NCBI GenBank assembly: GCA_030539655.1
Contig: JAUNXT010000001.1
Location: 11,307-52,809, forward strand
From: Methanocorpusculum sp.
GTDB lineage: Archaea > Halobacteriota > Methanomicrobia > Methanomicrobiales > Methanocorpusculaceae
Reading direction: 5' to 3'
DNA length: 41,503 nt
Shown here: positions 26,054-34,258 of the stretch, in pieces
Layout of the letters: every line of letters begins with the position of its first letter
Position numbering within the stretch: position 1 is the first letter of the stretch
Notes under the pieces: model-generated
The model's database searches: none
What the model was told of the DNA's origin: nothing
The model's input: the letters and a program-made list of their open reading frames with translations, nothing else
Program-made: the position numbers and the translations under genes

Positions 26054-27376
26054 ATGGATTCATCCGCGACAGCCCTGATTATTATCGCACTTCTGACCTG
26101 CGCTGCTATGATAGCCGGGGCAATCGTAAAACCAAAGATCAGGGTCGGGCGTTTTTCTCTGAGCACATACTGGATAATTACCCTTGCAGGAGCTTTAGTC
26201 ATTCTTGTATCGGGGCTTATCAATCCTGCATACCTGATTGAGGGTCTCACCTCCGACTCCGCGGTAAATCCGGTAAAAATACTCATCCTCTTCTTTGCGA
26301 TGTCGTTTTTATCCCTCTTTCTTGACGAGATATCCTTTTTCCGGTATCTGGCGGAGCTTACGGTAAGAAAAGCCGGGGTTTCGCAGATAAAGCTCTTCAT
26401 CGCTCTCTTTGCCGTAATTTCCGTCCTGACACTTTTTACCTCAAACGATATTATCATTCTGACCTTTACGCCGTTCATCTGCTATTTTGCAAAATACACG
26501 AAAGTAAATCCTGTCCCGTATCTTCTTGCGGAGTTTGCCGCGGCAAACACCTGGAGCATGGCTTTTATCATCGGAAATCCGACAAACATCTATCTCGCAT
26601 CCATGTACCATGTAGGATTTTTAGAGTATGCATCTGTTATGCTTCTTCCGGCACTTGCAACAGCCGCCGCAGCATTTCTGCTTATTTTCCTCCTCTTCAG
26701 GAAAACGCTTGCGCAGCCGCTGAAAGCACTTGATTTGGAGGAGCGCCGGACCCTTATTTCCGATAAGCCCGCTCTTGTCATCGGGCTGATTCACTTAGGC
26801 GTCTGTACTCTTCTTCTCGTTATCTCATCCTTTATCGGCGTAGATATGTGGCTCATCTCCCTTGCAGCAGCCCTGAGTCTGGTGCTCTTCATCCTCGTTC
26901 TGTCATGTATCCGCAAAAAAGGTCCGGCGGCTCTTGCATCCGCCGCAAAGCGTGTTCCATGGGAGTTTATCCCGTTCATTTTCTCGATGTTTACCATCGT
27001 CCTGGCACTCTCGGGTGCGGGCATCACCGAATCCCTTGCAAATCTTCTATCCGCAGGAGACCCCGTCTTTACCTACGGTATCGCCTCGTTCTTTTCGGCA
27101 AACCTCATAAACAATATCCCGATGAGTGTTCTCTTTGCCTTTATCTTAGGAAATGTCCCCCAGGCAGCGCTTATGCCAGCCCTTTATGCAACGGTTCTCG
27201 GCTCAAACCTTTGTGCCGTCTTTACGCCGGCAGGGGCCCTCGCAGGGCTCATGTGGATGGGTATTCTAAAAAAGACCGGTGTCTCCTTTTCCTATCTGTC
27301 ATTTGTGAAATATGGGATTCTCATCTCCCTGCCGGCTCTTGCCGCGGGTCTGTTTATTCTATGGTGCATTGTGTAA
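26054..27376 (+). CDS. ArsB/NhaD-superfamily ion permease
   Basis: The 440-residue integral membrane protein has about 11 hydrophobic segments. It resembles the ion-transporter superfamily that includes ArsB, NhaD and SLC13 carriers. Repeated half-motifs are seen, with TLFTSNDIIILTFTPF and GNPTNIYLAS in the first half and NLINNIPMSVLFAFIL plus GSNLCAVFTPAGALAG in the second half, which together form the substrate pore. Arsenite, sodium/proton or dicarboxylate transport cannot be separated from sequence alone. No arsR or arsenate reductase gene is adjacent, so an arsenic role has no context support. It converges with the MFS gene with 1 bp between stops. Confidence 0.8.
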   Translation: MDSSATALIIIALLTCAAMIAGAIVKPKIRVGRFSLSTYWIITLAGALVILVSGLINPAYLIEGLTSDSAVNPVKILILFFAMSFLSLFLDEISFFRYLAELTVRKAGVSQIKLFIALFAVISVLTLFTSNDIIILTFTPFICYFAKYTKVNPVPYLLAEFAAANTWSMAFIIGNPTNIYLASMYHVGFLEYASVMLLPALATAAAAFLLIFLLFRKTLAQPLKALDLEERRTLISDKPALVIGLIHLGVCTLLLVISSFIGVDMWLISLAAALSLVLFILVLSCIRKKGPAALASAAKRVPWEFIPFIFSMFTIVLALSGAGITESLANLLSAGDPVFTYGIASFFSANLINNIPMSVLFAFILGNVPQAALMPALYATVLGSNLCAVFTPAGALAGLMWMGILKKTGVSFSYLSFVKYGILISLPALAAGLFILWCIV

Positions 27377-27377
27377 T

Positions 27378-28592
27378 TTAAGCGCCATTCCCTGCTGCAG
27401 GTCCTTTTGCCGGCTTTATCTTATATCTGATAAAGAGCGCGAGAATGGGTGCTATTGCGATTGGAACAATCAGAAACTGCATTGCAAACGTGAGACTTCC
27501 CGAGATATCGGCAATAAGTCCGATAACTGTTGCAGAGAGACCGCCGACTCCGAGTGTAAACCCGAGTGTGAGCCCCGATGCAAAACCGGCTCTTCCGGGC
27601 AGAAGTTCCTGCGTCATGGTGACAGATGTAACATAGCAGAAGCTTGCAAAAAACGCGTACACCATGATTCCGGCAAACATCAGCACCCCTCCGGAAAATA
27701 TTAATAGGAACGCAGGAATTGCGAGAGAAAGGCCTGCGACAAGCATCTTCTTGCGTCCGAAACGGTCCGAGAGAAATCCTCCGACCAGCTGCCCTGCGAC
27801 ACCGAAAAAGAGCATTACAGTAACTACTACTGATGCAAGAGCGGCAGACATTGCGCTGCCTCCCTGAACCAGCATTGTAGGAAGATAGGTGATGAGTCCG
27901 AGATATCCGATTGCACGCAGAGCACAGACGATGACCACGATGGCTGCTGCTTTGCCCATCCGTCTGCGCTCAGCTTCCGGAATCCGAACTGCGCTTTTCA
28001 CAGGTCTTGCAGTTTCCTTTTCCTGAAGCTTTTCCCTCTTTCCTGTAAGGCGCCGGATCCAGGCAGCCCCGATAATTCCCGGAAGGGCCAGCCAGGCAAC
28101 CGCGGGAAGACCTGCGAATGTAATAAGACATCCTGCAATCAGAGGCCCTATTGCGTAACTGATGCTTCCTGCCGTCGTAAATAACGAGTTATAGAATCCG
28201 AGTTTATGCGGAGGGCTGATTTTATAAATCAGGTTCATACCCGCGGGGTGGAAGAGGGCATGACCGATTGCGGCCCCCCCTACCAGACAGAGCAGGATGA
28301 CGTAGTTGTTTGTCAGAACTGAAAGCGATATACCAACCGCCCCGAGCAGGATGCAGAATGCTACGTTTGCGGTTTTTCCGGTCTTATCATTCCAGATGCC
28401 GACAAACGGCTGGGCAATTGATGACACCACGTTAAAGATGGTGACGACAAGCCCTGCGAAAAAGTATGACAGCCCCATCCCGTCAATCAGAAACGGAAGA
28501 ATAATTGGAAGAACAGGCGTGTAAAGGTCAATAATAAAGTGCCCGGCAATGGCACCGATAAGCGATTTGTTTTCACGACCGGCATCTGACAT
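27378..28592 (-). CDS. MFS transporter, fosmidomycin-resistance (Fsr)-like
   Basis: The 404-residue protein has about 12 membrane helices and the Fsr-like N-terminus GAIAGHFIIDLYTPVLPIILP. The MFS cytoplasmic-loop motif appears as GIWNDKTGK and, after the central loop, GFLSDRFGRKK. A charged central loop (about 185-210, RLTGKREKLQEKETARPVK) separates two six-helix halves. Members export small drugs or metabolites by proton antiport. The natural substrate here is unknown. It lies 193 bp downstream of tfs on the same strand, but a T-rich stretch after tfs suggests separate transcription. Confidence 0.85.
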   Translation of the reverse strand: MSDAGRENKSLIGAIAGHFIIDLYTPVLPIILPFLIDGMGLSYFFAGLVVTIFNVVSSIAQPFVGIWNDKTGKTANVAFCILLGAVGISLSVLTNNYVILLCLVGGAAIGHALFHPAGMNLIYKISPPHKLGFYNSLFTTAGSISYAIGPLIAGCLITFAGLPAVAWLALPGIIGAAWIRRLTGKREKLQEKETARPVKSAVRIPEAERRRMGKAAAIVVIVCALRAIGYLGLITYLPTMLVQGGSAMSAALASVVVTVMLFFGVAGQLVGGFLSDRFGRKKMLVAGLSLAIPAFLLIFSGGVLMFAGIMVYAFFASFCYVTSVTMTQELLPGRAGFASGLTLGFTLGVGGLSATVIGLIADISGSLTFAMQFLIVPIAIAPILALFIRYKIKPAKGPAAGNGA

Positions 28593-28749
28593 TTGGGATA
28601 AGACTGACCTTCTTTATTTTTTCTATATTTATTATTGTGTTTTGGAGGAATATCAAATATGGGGTATTTATTTCCTGAGGTGGGATGAGCGGGTACAGAT
28701 ACCTGTATTAAAAATCATCTGACAATCATCTGACCTAATCTGAAATAGG

Positions 28750-28783
28750 AAACAAAACCGAATATAAAAAAGAAAATGAGGAT
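28750..28783 (-). terminator. Probable T-rich terminator of tfs
   Basis: Immediately after the tfs stop the minus strand reads CATTTTCTTTTTTATATTCG and then GGTTTTGTTTCC. These are uridine-rich runs without a strong stem. Confidence 0.4.
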
Positions 28784-28785
28784 GT

Positions 28786-29106
28786 TTAATCGTATTCGCG
28801 CCAGGTGTGGTGACACTTGGTGCAGCGGAAGAACCGGACCTCGGATTCATCCGCGCTTCTCAGCTGTCTGAGCCACCATTCCGCTAAGTTGTGGCCACAG
28901 TTCGGACAGGTAATCTGAATTGTCGGTTTTGTACCGATGTTTTCGTCACCATCTACAATCAGAATATCATTCTCCTGCATATAGGAAACTTTCTTCATCT
29001 GGTCTTTCTCTTCTTTGGAAATGAGTTCCTCATGGCCGCATTTGGTACAGACAAATTTCCCGTCTCTTGCCTTCATGAGTTTTCCGCATTCTGGACAGAA
29101 CATCAT
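28786..29106 (-). CDS. tfs: Transcription factor S (TFIIS-like cleavage factor)
   Basis: The 106-residue protein is the archaeal relative of RNA polymerase subunit Rpb9/TFIIS that stimulates RNA cleavage by arrested polymerase. The N-terminal zinc ribbon is MFCPECGKLM...FVCTKCGHEE. The C-terminal zinc ribbon is CPNCGHNLAEWW...FFRCTKCHHTWREYD, with the acidic hairpin RSADES that reaches the polymerase active site. Two adjacent ATG codons are possible starts, differing by one residue. A TATA-like TTATTTAAAG is about 25-35 nt upstream on the minus strand. The gene is divergent from the archaeosortase gene. Confidence 0.96.
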   Translation of the reverse strand: MMFCPECGKLMKARDGKFVCTKCGHEELISKEEKDQMKKVSYMQENDILIVDGDENIGTKPTIQITCPNCGHNLAEWWLRQLRSADESEVRFFRCTKCHHTWREYD

Positions 29107-29206
29107 GTAATAAATGTGTGTCTTTATTCTTTAAATAACCAAAGCATTTATCCTTTGTTCATTCAGAAAAAAGATATACTTGGCAGGTCAAATCAGATAT
29201 AGAAAA
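29107..29206. promoter_or_regulatory. Divergent promoter region, tfs and archaeosortase
   Basis: The 100-bp gap holds TTATTTAAAG on the minus strand (about 29131-29140) for tfs and AAGATATACTT on the plus strand (about 29171-29181) for the archaeosortase gene. Each is about 25-35 nt from its ATG. The TATA spacing on the plus side supports ATG 29207 over the upstream TTG. Confidence 0.45.
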
Positions 29207-30109
29207 ATGGCCGGACTCGTAGAAACAATTTTGTTTGCCGCAGCGCTCATCCTGTTTATCCTGTTCTTCATCCCTGGAAAATACCGGAAATATTTTGGCA
29301 TAGCTGCCTGGACTGCTCTTGTTGCAGGTCTCTTTGCAATGCTTCCCGAGCTGATATTAAGAGAAGGGAATGTTATCTATCCGGTCCTGATTGCCTTATC
29401 TGTAGTCCTCCTGGTAATCGTGATAAAGCATCTCTTAAAAGAAGATAAACCAATCATGGACTTTACCTGTGCCGGAGGGGTATTTTGTATCATCTATGTC
29501 CCGTTCATTCTCTTTAAGCCGCTTGCCGACTGGCTGATCGGGACTGTCATCTACTGGATATCAGCTGTCTTTAATGCCACAGGATTCGAGTACTACCGTC
29601 TGGCTGAGGGAAGTGCTTTCTACCCGGATTACTGGAACTTCTTCTTCTCGGTTCCCCCGGAGGAAACCCTGATGCCGGGCGTCGGATATGTCGGAATCGG
29701 CTATGCGGATGAAATTGTTCTCGGATGTACCGGCATTACCGCAATCGCCATTCTTGCGGCTGTGGTGTTTCTGACACACACGACATGGATAAAGAAGCTT
29801 CTTCTTCTGCTGCTTGTAACAGTCCCCATTTATGTCGTCAATGTATTCCGCAATGTGTTTGTGATAACCACATACTTTAACCAGTCCATGCCCTTTTTCG
29901 AGGAATGGTTTGCGGGAAACCCGATTCCCGGGTTTGCCAGCTACTTCTGGTCGCACAACGTCATCTGCGAAGGAGCGGCATTTCTCGTAGTCATCATCCT
30001 TGCCGTAATTCTTTTCAAATGTATGCCCGGGCTTCTCGGGACGGTGCGTGATATTATTATGATTTTCATCGGGGACATCCGAACATTCGTCAGAGGAAAG
30101 AAACAGTAA
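29207..30109 (+). CDS. artA: Archaeosortase (exosortase/archaeosortase family)
   Basis: The 300-residue, about eight-helix membrane protein is a cysteine transpeptidase-like enzyme that cleaves C-terminal sorting signals of surface proteins and, in archaea, links them to lipid. The catalytic cysteine is C174 in EIVLGCTGI and the conserved arginine is R215 in NVFRNVF. A His (H250 in FWSHN) lies where the third catalytic residue is expected. The size and central motifs fit the ArtA (PGF-CTERM) type best, but the third position differs from the arginine I recall for Haloferax ArtA, so the subclass is open. ATG 29207 is preferred over a TTG at 29180. No recognisable sorting-signal substrate is encoded in the window. 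Confidence 0.85.
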   Translation: MAGLVETILFAAALILFILFFIPGKYRKYFGIAAWTALVAGLFAMLPELILREGNVIYPVLIALSVVLLVIVIKHLLKEDKPIMDFTCAGGVFCIIYVPFILFKPLADWLIGTVIYWISAVFNATGFEYYRLAEGSAFYPDYWNFFFSVPPEETLMPGVGYVGIGYADEIVLGCTGITAIAILAAVVFLTHTTWIKKLLLLLLVTVPIYVVNVFRNVFVITTYFNQSMPFFEEWFAGNPIPGFASYFWSHNVICEGAAFLVVIILAVILFKCMPGLLGTVRDIIMIFIGDIRTFVRGKKQ

Positions 30110-30487
30110 ATGGAAACACCCTGTCCGTTCTGCAGCCTGTCAGGCGCGCTGTTTGAAAATGAACTGGCATATGTCCGTGAGGACAACTTCCCGGTATCCC
30201 CGGGCCATCTGCTGATAATCCCGAAGCGGCACGCCCCGGACTGGTTTTCTCTTTTCGATGAGGAGCAGCGGGCGATGCTCTCTCTTCTTTCGCGTGCGAA
30301 GGAGTATCTTGATGTGCGGTATCACCCGGACGGATATAACGTCGGCATAAACTGCGGAAAGGCCGCAGGTCAGACAGTGTTTCATGTGCATATGCACCTG
30401 ATTCCGCGGTATGCGGGGGATACAGATAATCCGCGTGGAGGGGTCCGCGGGGTCATCCCGGATAAGAAAGATTACCCGTCAGGATAA
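30110..30487 (+). CDS. HIT-family nucleotide-binding protein
   Basis: The 125-residue histidine-triad protein has the motif HVHMH at residues 92-96. An N-terminal CPFC pair could bind zinc, and SPGHLLIIPKRH is conserved in the Hint/HinT branch. Such proteins hydrolyse adenosine phosphoramidates or dinucleotide polyphosphates. Its ATG follows the archaeosortase stop with no gap, which implies coupled translation. No functional link between the two is known. The C-terminus DNPRGGVRGVIPDKKDY is the common end of this subfamily. Confidence 0.93.
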   Translation: METPCPFCSLSGALFENELAYVREDNFPVSPGHLLIIPKRHAPDWFSLFDEEQRAMLSLLSRAKEYLDVRYHPDGYNVGINCGKAAGQTVFHVHMHLIPRYAGDTDNPRGGVRGVIPDKKDYPSG

Positions 30488-30550
30488 TTTTGTCTGTTCT
30501 GACCGGTTCCTCCAATTCCCCGTCACTTCGTTCATCCAAATCAACCTCTT

Positions 30551-30559
30551 TATATAGAT
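30551..30559 (+). promoter_or_regulatory. TATA box of the homocysteine operon
   Basis: TTTATATAG lies 24-32 nt before the ATG at 30583. Transcription should begin at or next to the start codon. It is among the clearest core promoters in the window. Confidence 0.6.
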
Positions 30560-30582
30560 TGAGAACATAATTAATTCCTATT

Positions 30583-32091
30583 ATGTATAAGACCATCGAC
30601 GAAATCAATGAACGCATTCGTGATGGAAGTGTCCGCGTGGCAACAGCTGAGGAGATGCCGGGTATTGTTGATGAACTCGGCACTGCCGGAGCATTGAAGG
30701 AAGTGGATGTTGTAACGACCGGCACATTCGGAGCGATGTGTTCATCGGGAGTCTTCTTAAACTTCGGTCATGCGGAAATCCCCATCCGGATGGAAAAGAT
30801 GTACTTAAACGATGTCGAAGCACACGCAGGACTTGCCGCAGTTGACTGCTACCTCGGAGCAACCGCAGAGTCGGAAACGCTCCACGCAGACTACGGCGGT
30901 GCGCACGTCATCGAGGATTTTATAGCCGGAAAGACCGTAGAACTCCGTGCAACGGGTAAAGGAACCGACTGCTATCCCCGCCGCTCAATTACCAATGAAT
31001 TTACTCTTGACGAACTCAATCAGGCAGTCATGGTCAATCCGAGAAACTCATACCAGAGCTACGACGCGGCAACAAACATGGGAAACCGCATGGTCAGAAC
31101 CTACATGGGATGCCTCCTTCCGGGACACCGGAATGTTACCTATTCCGGTGCAGGATGCCTGTCCCCGCTTACCAACGACCCGCACTTTGATGTAATCGGC
31201 TCAGGAACTCCGATTTTCCTTGGAGGAGCCAACGGAATTGTAATAGGCGAAGGAACACAGAGTTCTCCCGGAACCGGATTTTCCACCCTGATGACCTGCG
31301 GAAATCTTAAAAGTATGTCCCCTGACTTTATCCGTGCTGCAACCATGACCGGGTATGGGGTTACCATGTATGTTGGTGTCGGCGTCCCGATTCCGCTCTT
31401 AAACGAAGAGATTGTAAAGCACACCGCAGTCCGCGATGAAGACCTGGTAACAGAAATCGTTGACTATGGAACACCGGTCAGAAACAGACCCGTAATCCGG
31501 AAGGTAACCTATGCGGAGCTTAAAAGCGGCTCGGTCGAGATAAACGGTGAAGAGGTGAGAACTGCACCTTTATCCAGCTTTAAGAAGGCACGTGAAGTCG
31601 CAGGAGAGCTGAAAATGAGAATCGAACACGGCGGTTTCCTGATGGCTGCTGCAACCCGTCCGATTGATAACACCAAGTGCAACAAGCCGATGGCGGAAAA
31701 AGGAGATACCGTTCATGTCTCCGATGTCATGGTAAAGTCATTTGTAACCGTCACCGGGGACCAGACGGTAAAAGATGCCGCAAAACTCCTCTTAAAAGGG
31801 GACACCAACCATCTTCCGGTCATTGACAAAGAGAACCGTCTCTCGGGAATTGTTACAACCTATGATGTCTCCAAGGCGTTTGCAAACGATGTACAGGAGG
31901 CAACGGTCTCGGAGATTATGGTGCAGAAGGTCTACACCACAACACCTGATGTGCCGATAGATGTTGCAGCCCGTATCCTGCAGCAGAACAACATCGGAGC
32001 CCTGGTTGTTGTTGATACCAACCGCCATGTCCTTGGTCTGCTTCACTCGTATGATTTAGGAGAACGTGTTGTCCGGAGGGAGCGAAGATGA
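30583..32091 (+). CDS. Homocysteine biosynthesis protein, DUF39 (COG1900) with CBS pair
   Basis: The 502-residue protein matches Methanosarcina MA1821, shown genetically to be needed for homocysteine formation from aspartate semialdehyde and sulfide. The DUF39 region (about 1-375) has conserved cysteines at C53 (FGAMCSSGVFLNFGH) and C130 (KGTDCYPRRS), near the two described as important in MA1821, and GAGCLSPLTNDP. Two CBS motifs (about 388-440 and 448-500) form the C-terminus and may sense adenine nucleotides or SAM. The next gene, an NIL-ferredoxin, overlaps it by 4 bp, the same partner as in Methanosarcina. Confidence 0.93.
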   Translation: MYKTIDEINERIRDGSVRVATAEEMPGIVDELGTAGALKEVDVVTTGTFGAMCSSGVFLNFGHAEIPIRMEKMYLNDVEAHAGLAAVDCYLGATAESETLHADYGGAHVIEDFIAGKTVELRATGKGTDCYPRRSITNEFTLDELNQAVMVNPRNSYQSYDAATNMGNRMVRTYMGCLLPGHRNVTYSGAGCLSPLTNDPHFDVIGSGTPIFLGGANGIVIGEGTQSSPGTGFSTLMTCGNLKSMSPDFIRAATMTGYGVTMYVGVGVPIPLLNEEIVKHTAVRDEDLVTEIVDYGTPVRNRPVIRKVTYAELKSGSVEINGEEVRTAPLSSFKKAREVAGELKMRIEHGGFLMAAATRPIDNTKCNKPMAEKGDTVHVSDVMVKSFVTVTGDQTVKDAAKLLLKGDTNHLPVIDKENRLSGIVTTYDVSKAFANDVQEATVSEIMVQKVYTTTPDVPIDVAARILQQNNIGALVVVDTNRHVLGLLHSYDLGERVVRRERR

Positions 32092-32474
32092 AACTTTTAG
32101 TAGACTTTGGAAACGGAAACATACAGGACCCTGCAATCGCATCAGTTATCCTTGAGACAGGTATTGCAGCAAGTATTGAACGGGCGATGATGGAAGAGGA
32201 CGGGGGCTGGGTTCTATTATCCATCGAAGACGGAGAGGAAAAGCGTTTCTCCGATGCGCTTGCAAAGTACGGTGTCTCCTCACATATTCAGACAAACTCA
32301 GTTGTCTACAACCCGGACGAATGTGTGGACTGCGGTCTCTGCACCAGTCTTTGTATGAAACATGTCTTTTCGTTTGACAAAGACTGGAAGCTTGTGGTTG
32401 ACGCCGACCGCTGTGTGCTCTGCGGCAGGTGTGCGGAGTTTTGTCCGCAGCGTGCCTTAACCGTGCAGAAATAA
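32088..32474 (+). CDS. NIL-domain 4Fe-4S ferredoxin, MA1822-like partner in homocysteine synthesis
   Basis: The 128-residue protein has an N-terminal NIL-like domain (about 1-70) and a C-terminal bacterial-type ferredoxin with two 4Fe-4S motifs (CVDCGLCTSLC and CVLCGRCAEFCP). It matches the MA1822 type, which works with the DUF39 enzyme, presumably to reduce a persulfide or deliver sulfide. The ATG overlaps the previous stop by 4 bp and the next gene starts 7 bp after its own stop, so all three are translated from one mRNA. Confidence 0.93.
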   Translation: MKLLVDFGNGNIQDPAIASVILETGIAASIERAMMEEDGGWVLLSIEDGEEKRFSDALAKYGVSSHIQTNSVVYNPDECVDCGLCTSLCMKHVFSFDKDWKLVVDADRCVLCGRCAEFCPQRALTVQK

Positions 32475-32480
32475 CTGTCC

Positions 32481-33185
32481 ATGATTCGTGAACATTTCGC
32501 TTATCATGAGACGATAACGACAATCCTTGGCGACACGGATGAAGACATAGCCGCGGCAAAGAAGGGCATTCTTTCTGCCCGCCGCGACCTTGAGGCATAC
32601 ATTGCCTCAGACCCTTTTTTTCAGCTGAGTTATGATCCGGTAACAGTCAGGGAAGATGCACCGGAGGTTGTATTGCGGATGGCTGAAGCAGGTTTTGAGG
32701 CGGGTGTCGGGCCGATGGCTGCTGTTGCTGCTGCAATCGCCTGGGCAGGTGCAGGAGCAATGAAGGATTCCGGTGCTTCTTTCGGGCTTATCGATAACGG
32801 GGGAGACATCGCTTTTTTCTCGGACCGTCCGGTGAGCGTCGGAATCCATGCAGGCTCTGCCCCGTCGTCTGATAAGTTTGCCTTTGTTCTTCCCCCGCAG
32901 AAAACAATCAGCGGCATCTGTACCTCGTCTGCTACCGTGGGGCCTTCGGTTTCCTTTGGTATCTGTGATGCGGTGGTCTGTTTCTCAGAGAATCCTGCAA
33001 AAGCCGATGCCTGGGCAACGTCGCTCTGCAACCGGATAACACCTGAGACGTTTTTGGAGGTCCTTCCCCGCAACTCCGCTCTAACCGGGGTCTATGCTGT
33101 CGCAGGTGACTGGATCGGGAAATGGGGTGTACTTCCTGAAATCCGGCCTGCAAAGGTTGATACGGGGCTTATTACCCGTGGATAA
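32481..33185 (+). CDS. UPF0280-family protein, MA1715-like homocysteine synthesis factor
   Basis: The 234-residue protein belongs to UPF0280. The family signature GVGPMAAVAAAIAWAGAGAM and GLIDNGGDIAF are present (about 74-115), as is GICTSSATVGPSVSFG. A family member, MA1715, was implicated in homocysteine synthesis together with MA1821 and MA1822, although in Methanosarcina it is not adjacent to them. Here all three lie in one operon, which independently supports the shared pathway. The chemical step of this protein is not known. It is related to the ApbE-like fold. Confidence 0.9.
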   Translation: MIREHFAYHETITTILGDTDEDIAAAKKGILSARRDLEAYIASDPFFQLSYDPVTVREDAPEVVLRMAEAGFEAGVGPMAAVAAAIAWAGAGAMKDSGASFGLIDNGGDIAFFSDRPVSVGIHAGSAPSSDKFAFVLPPQKTISGICTSSATVGPSVSFGICDAVVCFSENPAKADAWATSLCNRITPETFLEVLPRNSALTGVYAVAGDWIGKWGVLPEIRPAKVDTGLITRG

Positions 33186-33197
33186 AAAAGACGGGGT

Positions 33198-34175
33198 TTA
33201 TTCACTGAGCAGTTTCTGATAGAGTTCCAGATGCATCTTTGCGACATTGTTCATGTCGTTTCTCTCGACCGAATCACGTGCCTTCGATGCGGCATTTTGC
33301 AGGAACTCATCATCCTTTAGCATGGGGATGGCTTCATCTATCTCTTTGAAGTATCCTGCAATTCCCGGGTATAGGGAGGGGTATTCGTACCATTCGCGGG
33401 AGATGACCGGAAGGCCGCTTGAGAGTGCTTCAAGGATTGACATCGGCATAATCTCTTTGTACGAGGGGAAAAGAAACACATCCGCTGCGGCATAGGCGGC
33501 TGCGATGTCTTCCACAAATCCGGGGAAGATAACATTGGGGCCGGCTGCTGCAGTCCGTTTTTCGACCTCGCTTTTTTCGCTCGAGAATGCTCCGTAGGCA
33601 AAACCTCCTACCCAGACAAATTTATATTCGGGAAGTTTTTTCGCGACATCGATAAAATCATAGATTCCTTTCCGCGGGGTCTGCTGGGCTACCTGAAGGA
33701 TTACTTTTTCATCTTCGCCTATTTTGTAGTGTTCCCTGAACTGTGCACGCTTTTCCTTATCCGGCCTGAACCGTTCGCGGTTTACACAGTTGGTCATCCG
33801 GTATGTTTTACTTTCCGGAAGCATCCGGAGAATTTCCTGTTCACTGAATGATGTCAGTGTGATGAGCCCGTCATACCTTCCATACATCGGTTTGTATAGT
33901 TTGTTGATTACGGAGGCCATGGCGAGGTTTCCGCTGTTAAGACTTGGAACGGAGTGGACGGTAAGGAGGGTTTTTCCTTTCGCACGTGTCTGGGAGATGA
34001 ATGCCCCGGGGCCTATTGTGTGGCAGTGTGTTATGTCGTGGTCATGCTCCCTGCTGTTTATTTCGACCTCGATTCCGGGAAGACGGCATAGTCCTTCGTA
34101 GAGCATCTGTGCTGCTGTTGCACAACCTACGTATTTGAATGCCCCGTAGTTTTCAACCCTGATGTTTACTCTCAT
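33198..34175 (-). CDS. GT4-type glycosyltransferase
   Basis: The 325-residue protein has the two-domain GT-B fold of group 1 (GT4) glycosyltransferases. The N-terminal acceptor domain starts MRVNIRVENYGAFKYVGCA. The C-terminal nucleotide-sugar domain has LQVAQQTPRKGIYDFIDVA, FPGFVEDIAAAYAAADVFLFPS and the EX7E motif in KEIMPMSILEALSSGLPVI. Substrate and product are unknown; N-glycan or surface glycan assembly is plausible for this group. It is 83 bp downstream of the zinc-module protein on the same strand, and converges with the UPF0280 gene. Confidence 0.92.
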   Translation of the reverse strand: MRVNIRVENYGAFKYVGCATAAQMLYEGLCRLPGIEVEINSREHDHDITHCHTIGPGAFISQTRAKGKTLLTVHSVPSLNSGNLAMASVINKLYKPMYGRYDGLITLTSFSEQEILRMLPESKTYRMTNCVNRERFRPDKEKRAQFREHYKIGEDEKVILQVAQQTPRKGIYDFIDVAKKLPEYKFVWVGGFAYGAFSSEKSEVEKRTAAAGPNVIFPGFVEDIAAAYAAADVFLFPSYKEIMPMSILEALSSGLPVISREWYEYPSLYPGIAGYFKEIDEAIPMLKDDEFLQNAASKARDSVERNDMNNVAKMHLELYQKLLSE

Positions 34176-34258
34176 ATTTCGTGTCCTGTTGTCCGGTCGG
34201 GCAGATGCTGTGTTTTCCGTCCAGTGTGTTTCTTATATCTATTTGTTTTCCTGGTCTA

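Noticed and set aside
26054-27376. Specific call as arsenite pump ArsB
   Set aside because: Only superfamily-level motifs are visible, and no arsenic-resistance gene is nearby.
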